From Eutreptiella sp. 'Long Island Sound 2002' (lineage: Eukaryota > Euglenozoa > Euglenophyceae > Eutreptiales > Eutreptiaceae): a stretch of DNA of 64,000 bases. The position numbers were made by a program, and so were the translations under genes. The stretch is taken from assembly GCA_964036045.1 (NCBI GenBank), contig OZ038380.1, forward strand, positions 184,838,108 to 184,902,107, in the 5' to 3' direction. The notes under the pieces are model-generated. The model had not been told where the DNA came from, searched no databases, and saw only the letters and a list, made by a program, of their open reading frames with translations. Below, piece by piece: positions 1-10,284 of this stretch. How positions within the stretch are numbered: position 1 is the first letter of the stretch; every line of letters starts with the position of its first letter.

Positions 1-3000
1 AGCAAAACGCGTCCGGATTTGGGATTCACTCAAGGTTATTGTGCCCGAGTACAGCTGCCGTGTTACATTGAGGACTGCCAATTGGGAAGTGTCTTTTGAA
101 AACGTGGCAAGGATTGATTTTACTTGGTTTAGCTATTGTCAAAACACATCGCAACCACCGCCACATGCAGCTGTACAACGGGGACTGCAGCAGCCGTCCA
201 CGACGCCGTGGAGTATGCAGCCACAGGTACTTGCCGTGCGCACTACTGTTTCCGTTGCGCGTGCTACGCTCTTGTTGTGCGTGCTAGCTGTCTCGTTGTG
301 CGCACTACGCACGTCCTCGTTGCGCGTGCTTTGTCCTGTTTTCCGCAGACGCTGTCCCAGCAGCTGACTCAGTTCTCCCCAACTCAGCCTCTGTGGCCCG
401 CGCCGCAGTCCCCGTTACGAGCTGCCTCACAGCAGCTGTCTCCCATGCTGTTCCCCGATGGGTCGCCCACTTTGGGCTCCCCAGTGCGCGGCAGTCTTCC
501 AGTGGGCCAAGTGCAGCAAGTGCTCTTCGGCCCACTGCGAGTGCAGCAGCAGCAGCAAATGAAGCAGCAGCAAGTGCAGGCTGCGGCCCAGCAATTCGGC
601 AGCCCAGAACAGCAGCAACAGCAGCAGCAGCAGCAGGTCCAACCAAGACAGCAGCAACCCCAAGTGCAAGCACAGTTTCAGTCTCCCCCACCCGGGCCAC
701 GTACGGGCTGCGCCTTCAGCAGCGACTTCAAGAACCGAATCTGGCCCAACCAAAACAGCACCATCTGCGCCCAAGGGCCCGACTGGGCATGGCTGAAGGA
801 CGTGACACCGGCCTACCTCTTCGAGGTGGCCTTGTACAAGTTCTGGCGCCAAAGGGCCACGGCCATTGCCAAGATCCCAGACGGAGCCGTGTAACCCTGC
901 TGGTATGACGAGAGCATTACTGGCCACTGGTGCAGTCTGGCGAACCTATTGAACCCCTCCGTGCCAACCCAAGAAGGACAAGCTGCCTGTGGACACTGCA
1001 AGGTGGAGGAGTACGAGCTGCTGTTCTCGTGCTGGGCAAGTTATGGGTGGTGTCACGTTCGGACCCACACGCCTCCGGGTGCCACAGCAAAGACCGTCCA
1101 TCACTTCTACTTCAACAAGGACCAAACGAGCTTCATCAACGCGACTGACGCGGGGGCAATGGCCTTCAAGAACGAGTGCGCCTCGGTGAGAAGTGCGGGT
1201 GCGGGTTTGCTGCGGAGGTCAGCCAAGAAAGGAGCTAGTGCCGCAAGGGCACTTGCAACCGGCGCCACAGTCAAAACCACGGCGGTCAAGGAAGAGGAGC
1301 AGCCACAGCAGCAGCAAGTGCAGCAGCAGCAGCTCCAACAGCAGGCAGCCGTGCAGGAGGCAACACTGCAGGTGCTCCAGCAGCAGCAGCGGGTGCAGAT
1401 GGCCCAGCAACAGCAGCAACAACAACAACAACTGGCACAGGCACAGGTGCGCGCTACGTTTGCCATTGCGCGCGCTTTCGACATTGTTGCGCGCGCTTCA
1501 TTTGTTGTAGCACGCGCGATTTGATTGTTTGCGCGCGCTCCGGCCCTACCTTCTATCCCATTGTCACGTAGGTGGGCAGCTTCGAGCAGCTCCTGTGCCT
1601 GGGATCCCGCAGAGGGCCGTTGATGATCAGCGTGCCCGCGGACATTGCCGGGCAGTCCAAGCATGCGGCCGACTGGCTTGACGGACGGAAGGAGCAAGGC
1701 CCCTCCCCGGTGCTGGCCCGGGCTAAGCGGCAGATGGAGGAGCTGGAGGTGGACTGGGCCGACGCCTTTGCCGTGCCGGAGACGGAATCCGTGACAGTCC
1801 CAAGGCCCAAGAAGAAGCGTACCGAGGAGCCAGCAGCCACCAGCCACCTACCACCAGCCATCTCCGCCTCCCACACCGCTAAGCCCCCCCACCCGCCTGG
1901 AAAGGTCCTTGCCCAGAAGACTGCCGACCAGCAGCTGCTGGCACAGGCGGCACAGAGAGTCCAATGTCAGGCGGAACAGGCCAAGAAGAAAGAGGACGAA
2001 GCAAAGAAGAAGAAGAAGGATGAGGACGATAAGAGGAAGAAGAAGGAGAAGGAAGAGGAGGAAAAGAGGAAGAAGAAGGAGAAGGAAGAGGAAGAGAGCA
2101 GGAAGAAGAAGGAGAAGGAAGAGGAGGAGAAGAGACGGAAGAAAGCAGAGGAGGAGAAAGCAGAAAAGGTAATGCAGCGCGCGCTATCGTTGACATTGCA
2201 CGTGCTATGCATTTCGTCGCGCGTGCTATGCTCCGTATTGCGCGTGCTATGCCTGTGCTATGCCTCTGCGCTACTCTTTCAGGGCAAGCAAGATGGCACC
2301 GCAGCAGGCACCCAGGCCCGGGTCGCATCAAAGCCAGCACCGAAGCAGCCTGTTGCAGTCCCAGACCAGCCACAAGAACAAGGAGGTCCGTGCGGTTCCA
2401 CCCCACCCAGTGCGGCTCCCCAGGCCAAGCATTAGAGCAGAGCCGACGCGGACAAGGAGGCAAGAAATGAGCTCATGCAGCGCCGAGATTGGTCCTACAA
2501 AGACGGCTACAAGCCTCGGTGGATCATCTACTGCACCACTGCGATCGCGCCCATGATTGTCGAGGGAGCCGAAATCATGCCAGCAGGCGCCAGGAGGGCC
2601 CCTCAGGACCACGTGGCCGTCATCATCCCCAACGATCAGTGGAGCCCCAGCCAACAAGGGGAGGAGGAGGAGGAAGAGGATGACTGGTCGGAATTCATGC
2701 CCAGCTGCCAGGTGTTCTCCGCCAAAAGCAAAGCGTATGAGGAGTTGGACAAGTGGCAGTCGTGGTGGGAAACGTACGAGGCCGATGAAATTGTGGACCT
2801 CTGCCCCGACCCAAAGACCATGAGGATGTCCCCGTCCAAGCCACCTACCCCAAAGAAGAAGAAGCCCCAAGGAGACCCACCAGCCCAGCCGACAGCCCCC
2901 CCACAAGAAGACAAGGGACCTGCCGAAGCTGCAGCACCAGCAGAAGCACCAGCAGCAGCTGCACAAGAAGAAGAGGCACCAGCCCCAGCAGCAGCAGCAG

Positions 3001-3251
3001 CACAAGAAGACGACGCACCAGCCCCACCACAAGAAGAAGAGGCACCAGCGGCCGCGCCACAAGAAGGAGAAGGAGCAGCCCCGAAAGAAGAAGAGGCACC
3101 AGAAGGAGCAACCCCAGAAGGCGACCCAACCCCACAAGAAGAAGGGGATGCAGCCCCAGCTGCCACTGGGGCAGAAGACCACAGACCCGAATGGGAGAAG
3201 GAGTGGGAGGCCGAAGTGGTGGTCCAAACCATTAAGGATATCACTGAATGA
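1..3251 (+). CDS. Unrecognised multi-exon gene, 3' part; two in-frame UAA/UAG codons
   Basis: Exons read as <2-226, 349-1446, 1572-2168 and 2283-3251, with a TGA end. All three inferred introns are GT-AG and phase 0, and the frame is open to the left edge. The protein starts with a non-repetitive segment, then has Gln-rich blocks (codons near 541-660 and 1306-1440), a Cys/Trp-rich stretch near 955-1100 (CGHC, then FSCW and GWCH), a long Lys/Glu helix-forming run (about 1980-2160) and an Ala/Pro/Glu-rich tail. I do not recognise the family. Two stops lie in otherwise open frame: TAA at 892-894 and TAG at 2433-2435. Codons on both sides look coding. They could be true nonsense mutations (pseudogene), skipped by tiny introns (891-935 is a 45-nt GT-AG stretch and 2358-2435 a 78-nt one, both multiples of three), or read as sense. 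The exon structure is inference from splice signals and frame continuity. Confidence 0.6.
227..348 (+). other. Intron 1 of the left-edge gene, GCGCGTGCTA-repeat type
   Basis: Starts CAG|GTACTT and ends TTTTCCGCAG. Removing these 122 nt joins frame 2 upstream to frame 1 downstream without a stop, in phase 0. The interior holds five degenerate copies of a GTTGCGCGTGCTAC-like unit about 22-24 nt apart. Confidence 0.6.
1447..1571 (+). other. Intron 2 of the left-edge gene, GCGCGC-repeat type
   Basis: Starts CAG|GTGCGCGC and ends TCACGTAG. Phase 0, 125 nt. It contains an in-frame TGA, so reading through would truncate the protein. It holds five copies of a (T)GCGCGCGCT-like unit at about 20-24 nt spacing. 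Confidence 0.6.
2169..2282 (+). other. Intron 3 of the left-edge gene, GCGCGTGCTAT-repeat type
   Basis: Starts AAG|GTAATG and ends CTCTTTCAG with a pyrimidine tract. Phase 0, 114 nt. Four copies of a GCGCGTGCTATG-like unit lie at about 20-nt spacing. The frame stays open through the intron, so retention is possible, but the repeat content and splice signals match introns 1 and 2. Confidence 0.6.
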
Positions 3252-3620
3252 CAGCGCGCGCTATACCTGGTATAGCGCGCGCCGTAAGGCTCATAGCGCG
3301 CGCTGTAAATTTGTTGCGCGCGCTACACTGTCTGTGCCCGTGAGGACCTGTAGTGTTGCACACTTTTCAGACCTTTCAGAAAGTGCTTTTGCATGTGTCT
3401 TGGGTTGGATGAGCAACAGGAAATGTTTTTGAAAAGCAAGGGGTTTGTGAGAAACGCAGGACACTGGAAAAAGCATGGTTTTGAAACAGTTTCCGGTTTT
3501 GAAAAATTTGAAAAACGGGACAATATAGCGCGGTAGAGCGCGCGCAATAGGCGCGCTATAAAGGTCATATTTTTGAAAATTTGCGCGCACTATGGAAAAA
3601 ATGCACCATTGCGCGCACGC
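3252..3620. repeat. GCGCGCGCTAT-motif cluster in the 3' flank of the left-edge gene
   Basis: The motif that fills the introns continues after the stop codon. Units of the form TAGCGCGCGCTAT stand at about 3254, 3273, 3295 and 3315 in both orientations, and again around 3527-3620. No ORF of note is present. This could be 3' UTR or an intergenic minisatellite. Confidence 0.5.
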
Positions 3621-3918
3621 ACGGAAGAGAAGCCTTCAGCCTACGGCTGAGGCTGGGGATTTGACTGAGATAGCCTTAGGCCAAGTGCTGAGGCTCCTGT
3701 TTGGCCTCCTCCCAGGGAGCAACAGGTTATTTATTGCTTTGATCACCCCCACCCAGTTTCCAGCCTAGGTAACCAATCCTGGGGGGTGTAAAAGACTGTG
3801 TTAAAAAACTTCCCTGCAAATGAGGGGGGTGGGGAGAGGCAAGACCAACTAATAACCTCCTGGGAAAAGCACCACTGATGGTGCAGCACTGTAGGTGGCA
3901 GTGCACCCAGTGAGAGTT
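3621..3918. other. Non-coding spacer with one short hairpin
   Basis: No convincing gene. A hairpin, GCCTTCAGCC / GGCTGAGGC, lies near 3632-3653. The spacer ends where similarity to the Penelope-like 3' region begins. Confidence 0.4.
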
Positions 3919-4462
3919 GGGTGTAATGTTTGCAGACACCCCGCAGAAGCTGCTCCAGACTACATTTGAAGGATTATATAACTTCGACCTACAGTGCGAA
4001 GGGGGGCGTGACCACTGGATCACACTGCAGGGTGACATGACTGTCAACCCACAAAATCCAGCGACTCACCCGCTGAGCATACGCCTGTGTCTTGCCGATA
4101 AAAGCCAGAAACACACAGCAGCACACCAGTTCCTGATGCGTTATCCTGATGCCCATGCCCCTAAGGCGAAAGGTACATTGAAATCACTCGTTCCAACCCT
4201 GGCAAAAAATTCAGGATACTACCCAGATACACGGGTGGATGCACAGAAAAATGTAAAGCTAATCACCCGCGACCTTACGGCTAAAGGTTACCCCAATACA
4301 TGGTGGGCACCCCTCTTGCACAAATGCCTGAAGAAGTGCACGGGGATAGCCCATGGGGGCTATCCCCTTGTGAATAGACCCATTGGCTGTCTGCCGAATT
4401 GTATGCTTGCATGCAAGGACAGGGAAGGGACACAGCACTATGTGCAGCGTCACAGCCTGTAG
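3917..4462 (+). pseudogene. Penelope-like RT, C-terminal fragment
   Basis: Encodes the segment after RT motif C plus the thumb-like region, matching residues encoded at 51276-51700. The catalytic motifs are absent because the copy is 5'-truncated. Near the end, 17 extra bases compared with the right-hand copy shift the frame, so the C-terminus differs: it reads on to a TAG at 4460. The extra bases create a hairpin, GGGGATAGCC / GGGCTATCCCC, at about 4341-4366. Confidence 0.65.
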
Positions 4463-4680
4463 TCTGATTTTGATGTTTGCCCATGTACAGCCATTACAGC
4501 CCACTACACAGTGGTTAGTGGCATAACGTGCATGGACCCCAGTGCACTGGAAGTTGATACCACGCACAGTCTGTTTCTCTCGCACTGCAGCGTAATGTAT
4601 CCTATGGCCAAAGGCTTTTTGTGCTCTGCTTGCCACTGAAGAGGTCACTGGGTTTGCAAACAAACAAGACAGGAGTAGTT
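3919..4680 (+). mobile_element. 5'-truncated Penelope-like element, tail copy upstream of the full copy
   Basis: From GGTGTAATGTTTGCAG onward this stretch matches 51274-52008 nearly base for base, apart from a 17-nt insertion near 4348 and small indels. It ends at AGGAGTAGTTG, the same place where the right-hand copy ends, and the next full copy starts there. A partial unit head-to-tail with a full one is the arrangement known for Penelope-like elements, whose upstream partial copy is called a pseudo-LTR. Family assignment rests on the RT in the other copy. Confidence 0.7.
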
Positions 4681-4855
4681 GCTGAAATCGGAGTGCTAGT
4701 GCGGTAGACCTCGGCCTACACTGACGCCGACAAGAGTACTCTCGACATCCCCCTGAAATACAACATTGGGATCACATCGAGTTGAACGAACACATCGTGA
4801 GACCTGGTCCTCAACACTCGCTGATTCTACCCTCACGTGCCGCAGCAAAGAGAAA
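4463..4855 (+). other. PLE 3' tail / 5' leader junction
   Basis: 4463-4680 is the 3' non-coding end of the tail copy, repeated at 51715-52008. 4681-4855 is the 5' leader of the full copy. I found no hammerhead ribozyme core here. The unit boundary is at 4680/4681. Confidence 0.5.
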
Positions 4856-6310
4856 ATGTCTGATGATGAAAAACCCCGAGGTAAAGCACCGTACCCTGGA
4901 GCCAAATGGTGTTCTCACCCAGAGCATGGTTGGTGTGGCCACAGCACCCAACAGTGCAAAGGGAAACAGCGAAGCACTGGAAGCGCATCAGAAAAGGGAT
5001 ACCGACAACGAGGGATAAAATGCTTTGGCTGTGGAGAAATCGGACACCGGGTATACGAGTTCCCCACGTATGGAGATAAAATTAAACGCACTCGCACAAG
5101 GAAGACAGTCAAATGCTTTTTCTGTGAAGGACCCCATTTCGTGTCAGAATGCCCGCGCCGCAATGACCCGGATTTCGACATCAATGATGTGTTGGATAAA
5201 TGGGATGAATACCGCAATGAAAAACCGAAAACCACAAAATCGGATCGTGACGCTGAAGCCAAAGCGATGGACGCCAAACAGAAGGCCGGGAAATGGATGA
5301 TCCGTGTAAAGTCGGGTAAACGCGACGACATCAGGGAAAAAGACATCAATACACTCCTGGACCTTATTGGACATGATGACTGGATGCTCGAGTGGCCGCA
5401 CAACCATCTCAGAGAATGTACAGTGGGTGGAGTCCAGTCAGAAGCGGACATGCAGGCACTCAGCACCAGGATTCGTTGGAAGACGCCAGACCTGCAGGTC
5501 CAGAGCTGCGGGCGACTACCAGATTATCAGGCACCTACTGCCGTGGAGACCCCAGGTGCCGGAATGACCGCCAGCGAAAAGGGACGCATGGATCAATTGG
5601 AAAACAACATGCAAGGTGTGAAAGCTGACGTCGCAGAGCTCAGAGACCAGAACACCCTCATGACCAAGCGTATGGACAAAATGGATGCGTCGCTTACCAC
5701 ACTCCACAAAAATCGAAAACAGGACCGGGATATTCTGAAGTTTGTTGCCTCCAAGATGGACAAAGACAAGATGTTTGAGAGTGACAATGACGACGATGAG
5801 GATGATTCGCTGACACCGTGGGATAACGTGGATGAAACACCGGGATCCAACCCTGGATGGGGGGAAAACCTCAACCCCACGCCCACACCACTGGCCCAGC
5901 GACTGCAGGCGCACACAGACGAAGCCAAGGGGCCAGACATCATCCCTGAGACCCAGCAGTCACCAGACCCTTCACGATGGCTGTCAATGTCAGATGCAAC
6001 TAATACCCCAATGGAAGTGCGAGACCGACGCAAAAGATTGCAAGCCTCATCGGGCACACGCCCAATGAAAAGCGGATATGTGCATGTACCACCACGGACC
6101 AACGTGAACGAAGGCACTGAGTGGGCTGCCTACCGTGTCAACCTCCTGTCTGCTATTGACGCTGCCAAATGGTGGGGCAAACTGGTTGACTTCTCCCCGA
6201 AAACACCGCCTATCCTTGTAGAAAAATCCTGTTGGTATCAGGATGAGGAGGAGTCCACAGCGGCGCTGGCCTCCAGAATGGCGGGCAAACGGCCCCGTAC
6301 TGGGAACTAG
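4856..6310 (+). CDS. PLE ORF1: gag-like zinc-knuckle and coiled-coil protein
   Basis: The chosen start is the first ATG in frame; the frame is open further upstream but without an ATG. The 484-codon product carries three Cys/His knuckles near its N-terminus: CSHPEHGWCGHSTQQC, CFGCGEIGHRVYEF (last Cys replaced by Phe) and CFFCEGPHFVSEC. A predicted coiled coil follows (about residues 245-300), then an acidic stretch NDDDEDD and a basic C-terminus. By analogy with retroelement gag and ORF1 proteins it probably binds the element's RNA. It stops with TAG 23 nt before the ORF2 ATG. A separate CCHC ORF1 is not usual for Penelope-like elements, and I cannot exclude that it belongs to some other element class. 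Confidence 0.65.
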   Translation: MSDDEKPRGKAPYPGAKWCSHPEHGWCGHSTQQCKGKQRSTGSASEKGYRQRGIKCFGCGEIGHRVYEFPTYGDKIKRTRTRKTVKCFFCEGPHFVSECPRRNDPDFDINDVLDKWDEYRNEKPKTTKSDRDAEAKAMDAKQKAGKWMIRVKSGKRDDIREKDINTLLDLIGHDDWMLEWPHNHLRECTVGGVQSEADMQALSTRIRWKTPDLQVQSCGRLPDYQAPTAVETPGAGMTASEKGRMDQLENNMQGVKADVAELRDQNTLMTKRMDKMDASLTTLHKNRKQDRDILKFVASKMDKDKMFESDNDDDEDDSLTPWDNVDETPGSNPGWGENLNPTPTPLAQRLQAHTDEAKGPDIIPETQQSPDPSRWLSMSDATNTPMEVRDRRKRLQASSGTRPMKSGYVHVPPRTNVNEGTEWAAYRVNLLSAIDAAKWWGKLVDFSPKTPPILVEKSCWYQDEEESTAALASRMAGKRPRTGN

Positions 6311-6333
6311 AAGATCCTCATGAACCTGTACCA

Positions 6334-9300
6334 ATGGTAGACATTGACATGTGCAGAGCCCACTATAGACGCTTCCTGATGGATCCAGCCTGGAAGCGAC
6401 CTACACCCTTCTACCTACGGGCCTACCATACTTTTGCCAGCCGGTCGAAAACCTCTATGCATTGGACAGAATATGCGTTCTCACAGCCGCTAGAGCCCCC
6501 GCTTATCCCGCCATTACCAATGCCCCAGCAACCTGCAAATAACGCTCAAGCGCTTGCCAGACTGAGGCGGTGTATGATGGAACGAGAAGTGACGGAACAA
6601 CAGTGGCTACGACGAGTGCAACACATGGTCCAGCGCCGCAGAGCGATCCTCAACCGATCTATGTATGGATCCACCCCCATAGACATCTCGTCCTTCGATA
6701 CCAGTGCCCCGTTACATGCACTACATCCATGCAGAAAGATGCTGCAACTCTTGCAACAACACGTGCGACTATCGCCGACCCTGCAGCAAATGTGGATGCG
6801 CTACACGGAGCTGGAGTCGATAGAAAACTGGCGTCAAGTGGCGTCCCTGGACGCTCACGATTTTGCTGTCATCCTATACACAATACACACACAATACCAC
6901 GATACGTCCAAATTCATACAAGGCAGCCATTGGACTATCCCTCGCCCTCGGGAACACATGTGGCGCCAAACCTTCCACCTTGACTCGGTGATTGGCATTA
7001 CCCCTGGCCACACGGCGGCCAGACGAGTGGCGTGTACTGTACCTGCTGAAAAACTCATGGGAGGCGTCCAAGAACCCCAGTGGATTTTCCAATCACCGGA
7101 AGCCTGCCGGTGCCTATGGCTTATCCAACCAGACGCGAGGACCCCGCTGCTTGATGCTCTGAGTACACGCATGCGAAAACCACAGACACACACAAGTGTG
7201 ATTGTACTGTGCCCACAAACACACCACTTGGACGTCACACTGAACAACTGGTGTAACATACACCCCACTAACTGTTGCGTCATTTTTACAGGCTCTGTGA
7301 ATACACTCCCCCTCCTCCGCGACCACAGTCACAAACACACAAACGCTGCGCCGATATCCCTAACAGCCTTCTGGGTAACCGTAAAGCGGGATGATATGGT
7401 CACCATGAATGATATCACCTCACACATTGGCATGCAAACACGCTGCATCCATGGTACATACACCCCACCACCGCAGGATATGTGCCTCCCGTCGGATAAA
7501 ACCGCACTGCGACGTGACTTCTGGAACAGATGGGACACACTGACCAACGAAGCACGCCATGCACACAGGTGGCCACAACACAAATGGGTCACACACTTGA
7601 ATGCCATGAACCAATTGCTTGCGATTGCTCCCTGTAGGTGGCTACGCCGCCTGTACGCATTCTGCAAAAAACCCTTCCTCCCCCTGGACACTCAGGGCAC
7701 CTGGATTTATGCAGTCTGGTCAGTGAAAACACAAAGGGTATATATTGGCCACACGGGCGGCATTGGACAACTTAAGCGTGCTATTGTACGCTTCATGCAA
7801 CACATGCGCGCAGCCAGATCCTGGCACACACTGTATGGGAGACGCGGTATCAGAGGCATGGGACTACTCTACCCCACGATGTTCAGATTAGGCCCTGAAA
7901 ACTTTGGGGTGGTGATACTGGAAGCCTGCCCAAAGAATGCAGCTGATGCCCGAGAGCTTTTCTGGATACGCAAAATGGGGCGGACACTCAACGTGCGGGG
8001 TGTAAACCCAACAGACAGGCGATGGAAACTCCTGCTTAACGGGCACATGATCATGCCCAAATACACAAAGGCACAGTTGGCCAGAATGACACACCACATC
8101 ACTGATAAACTGAAATGCAACGTACCCATCCACGTCCAGCTCAAAATCCTGATATGGGCAAAGAAACACTTCCAGGGACCCATTCGTAACCGTTGTTACC
8201 AAAAGGTGGCACACAGGGTGAAAAGCATCATAGGCCTCTCCCTGCCCAATCACGTACCATTGCGCATCCCCGCAATGTCCAGCACACATACTTTCCCCTT
8301 CAAGAATCTATTCAAAGATTTCTTGCGCTCCGTCCCGATCCCACTGCATTATAGAGATTACTTGGTGCACAGCACACGCTTGATATCCACACGCAATCCC
8401 ACAGTCAGCCAACTACTGCAGGATAACATTAAATATGACACGGTGGATGACATGCGACAGGCTGCAGCTGCAACCTGCCGATGTCACACGCTTGCGAAAC
8501 GGTTGAATATCCCCCTGGTTGAGGGACACCTGTTCATACGCCACCCCAAACTGCTTAGACGAGTCTTTGGCACAGATTCAAGGGTACTGTTGCAGCATGG
8601 CAACAATGACGTGTGCCCCACGTGGCAATCTGTGCGCAAGTCCGTTGTGAAATCGGCTAGGGATGTCCTGACCCGCCTCCTCCCTGAACGTATTGCAGAT
8701 GCCAAGGCATCACAGTTTTACTCCTCCCTCCTGTCCTGTGCCCGCCAGTGCTGGCAGACACAACACATTATGGCACCCTGGTATGCCTGGGAACAATGTG
8801 TCCGAGCCGTTCGTGAAAAATGGACGCCCCAATGGGTGTTTGAAGGTTGCGATAAAAACATGGGAAAAATTGCTGCGGTATGCCGGGTAGGAATGCTACA
8901 GCGAACACTGGCAGACCTGCAGGACCAACAGCAATTCGAAGTGCTACACATTGCACCATCCACGCGAGATGCGCGCACCTGGGCCATGCAACACATACGA
9001 AACCAAGCGGCCCTGCATGGTATTGACAAGTCCTGGACCACGGGAGCAAAGAAGGGCCCGTCCACCATGCGTGACGTGCCCAAAAATAAGCTCGATGAGC
9101 TGAAAAACTGGCGTGTGACCCCACAGCACCTTTGTATCGATATCATACCCAGCCACCTTTGGCACGCAACCATTTGGCCGTTCCTCAATGACACCGTGGC
9201 TTTATGGTCACTCTGCGTGCCCAACACATACATGCTTGGCTGGACTGTCAGAAATGTCATGCAGACAATCAGGTTTGAACCCTGGGATGGAATTTACTGG

Positions 9301-9497
9301 CGCCTACGACGGCTGATCTGCCGCATTGTAAATAATGCCCGCCACCTCCCTGCCCACTGGGGCACTGCCCAACGGCTTCTGTCACCTCTCCGTCCCATAC
9401 AGTGGAAAACACGCCTTGTTTTTTCCCACTACCGCCACCCGCTGCGCGCACGAGGCCGTCACATCAGCAGATGCCTGCAGATGTTGATAACTGAATG
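6334..9497 (+). CDS. PLE ORF2, N-terminal 1054 codons: GIY-YIG nuclease plus start of RT
   Basis: Begins with ATG just after ORF1. Residues about 456-565 form a GIY-YIG endonuclease: WIYAV, then VYIGHTG, an Arg in RAIVRF, and a conserved Glu in ARELFWIRKM followed by LNVRGVN. A CRC pair is near residue 715. CDKNMGK (about 839-845) resembles the Lys/Gly motif just before RT palm motif A in PLE and telomerase RTs. The palm motifs themselves are absent here. The apparent TGA at 9496-9498 is made by the E1 LTR. In the pre-insertion sequence the frame runs into 50686-51711, for a total of about 1396 codons. GIY-YIG before RT is the permuted order described for Naiad/Chlamys-type PLEs. Confidence 0.7.
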
Positions 9498-10284
9498 AGA
9501 AAGTTTTATAGTGATTTCAACACTGTGTTTGTGCCTCTCCTGCTGCTTGCTGCTGGTGTAGGGTTTCCTGCTGCTTGTTTTTGATGAGGACAATGTTTTG
9601 TTTGCTGAAATACAACCACTCCAGGATAGCCCAAGCCAGAGATAAGCAAGTAGAAGAGAATCAGGATCAAAGCATGAAGGGCTGCAGTGTAAACAGTGAA
9701 AGATGTTAGAATATTCACAGAAACTGCAACTCAGGTCAAATCGGATTGCATATTCACAAAGATAGCTGAAATCTTTTGGAAAAAGAGTTGGAAAACTGCC
9801 CCATGGTCACTCAATCTCCATAGTGCCATCTCAGGAGATGTGCACTCTTTGTTTTGGGTCCCATATGTGCTGAGGTGGCAGGGCATGTGGCGATGAGGTC
9901 ACTGCCATGTCACATGGGATCTTCCTACTTAGCTAGGCTGACCAGGAATTGAACCCAGGACCTCTGAAAAAGAGGTGCCCAGCCCCCTAGGGTGCATACC
10001 ACTAGGAAAGCTAAGAATTCATGAGAAAACATAGATAAATTCATAGGCTCTGCCCTGGATATGTGAGTTCTCAGTCGACTCAGGAAAAGATGAATTGCCT
10101 CACATTGATAGGGGATTAAGGGGTCCACTCCATAACCTGATTTAGTGTTTGGTTCCATAGGTCAAAATGTGTTATCACCACTTTTCGTTGGGCCAATACT
10201 AAGATAGAAATGCCTGTGTGCTTAGAGCACCTCTAATACAACTAAAGTATACCCTAAAGCATTGGAAAAGCACTTTTTCTTACT
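9498..10284 (-). repeat. E1 3' LTR, 787 bp, intact
   Basis: Matches the three dispersed pieces of the E1 5' LTR and, more distantly, the two 798-bp E2 LTRs on the opposite strand. Termini on the element strand are AGTAAG and CTTTCT rather than the usual TG and CA. A C-rich tract (10285-10292), the complement of a polypurine tract, adjoins its element-5' end. Confidence 0.85.
9936..10006 (-). repeat. tRNA-Pro-like relic inside E1 3' LTR
   Basis: Read on the minus strand: CTAGTGGTATG resembles a tRNA-Pro D arm, GGGG/CCCC flank a GGG anticodon-like triplet, then GAGAGGTCC and GGTTCAATTCC (B box). The match to eukaryotic tRNA-Pro is good across the D-arm and T-arm halves. A run of Ts before GAGAGG and a mismatch in the T stem argue against a working tRNA. 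Confidence 0.5.

Larger units (their letters stand above)
4681..9497 (+). mobile_element. Penelope-like element, full copy, left part (interrupted by E1)
   Basis: Left 4.8 kb of a roughly 6.1-kb element carrying ORF1, ORF2 and a short leader. It stops at a GAATG target site where the E1 LTR starts. The remainder is at 50683-52008, after a GAAGG copy of the target site. The ORF2 frame continues across the two halves, which is strong evidence that they were one element. Confidence 0.75.

Noticed and set aside
305-700. Minus-strand ORFs opposite the Gln-rich exon
   Set aside because: They are the complement of CAG-rich codons (Leu- and Ala-rich shadows) and cross a predicted intron.
891-935. 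45-nt in-frame GT-AG intron removing the TAA of the left-edge gene
   Set aside because: It would restore the frame, but it is far shorter than the three other introns and lacks their repeat motif, so I list it only as an alternative.
4856-4890. CTGATGA as a hammerhead ribozyme core
   Set aside because: PLEs can carry hammerhead ribozymes, but here the 7-mer is simply the start of the ORF1 coding sequence. No GAAA partner with suitable stems follows.
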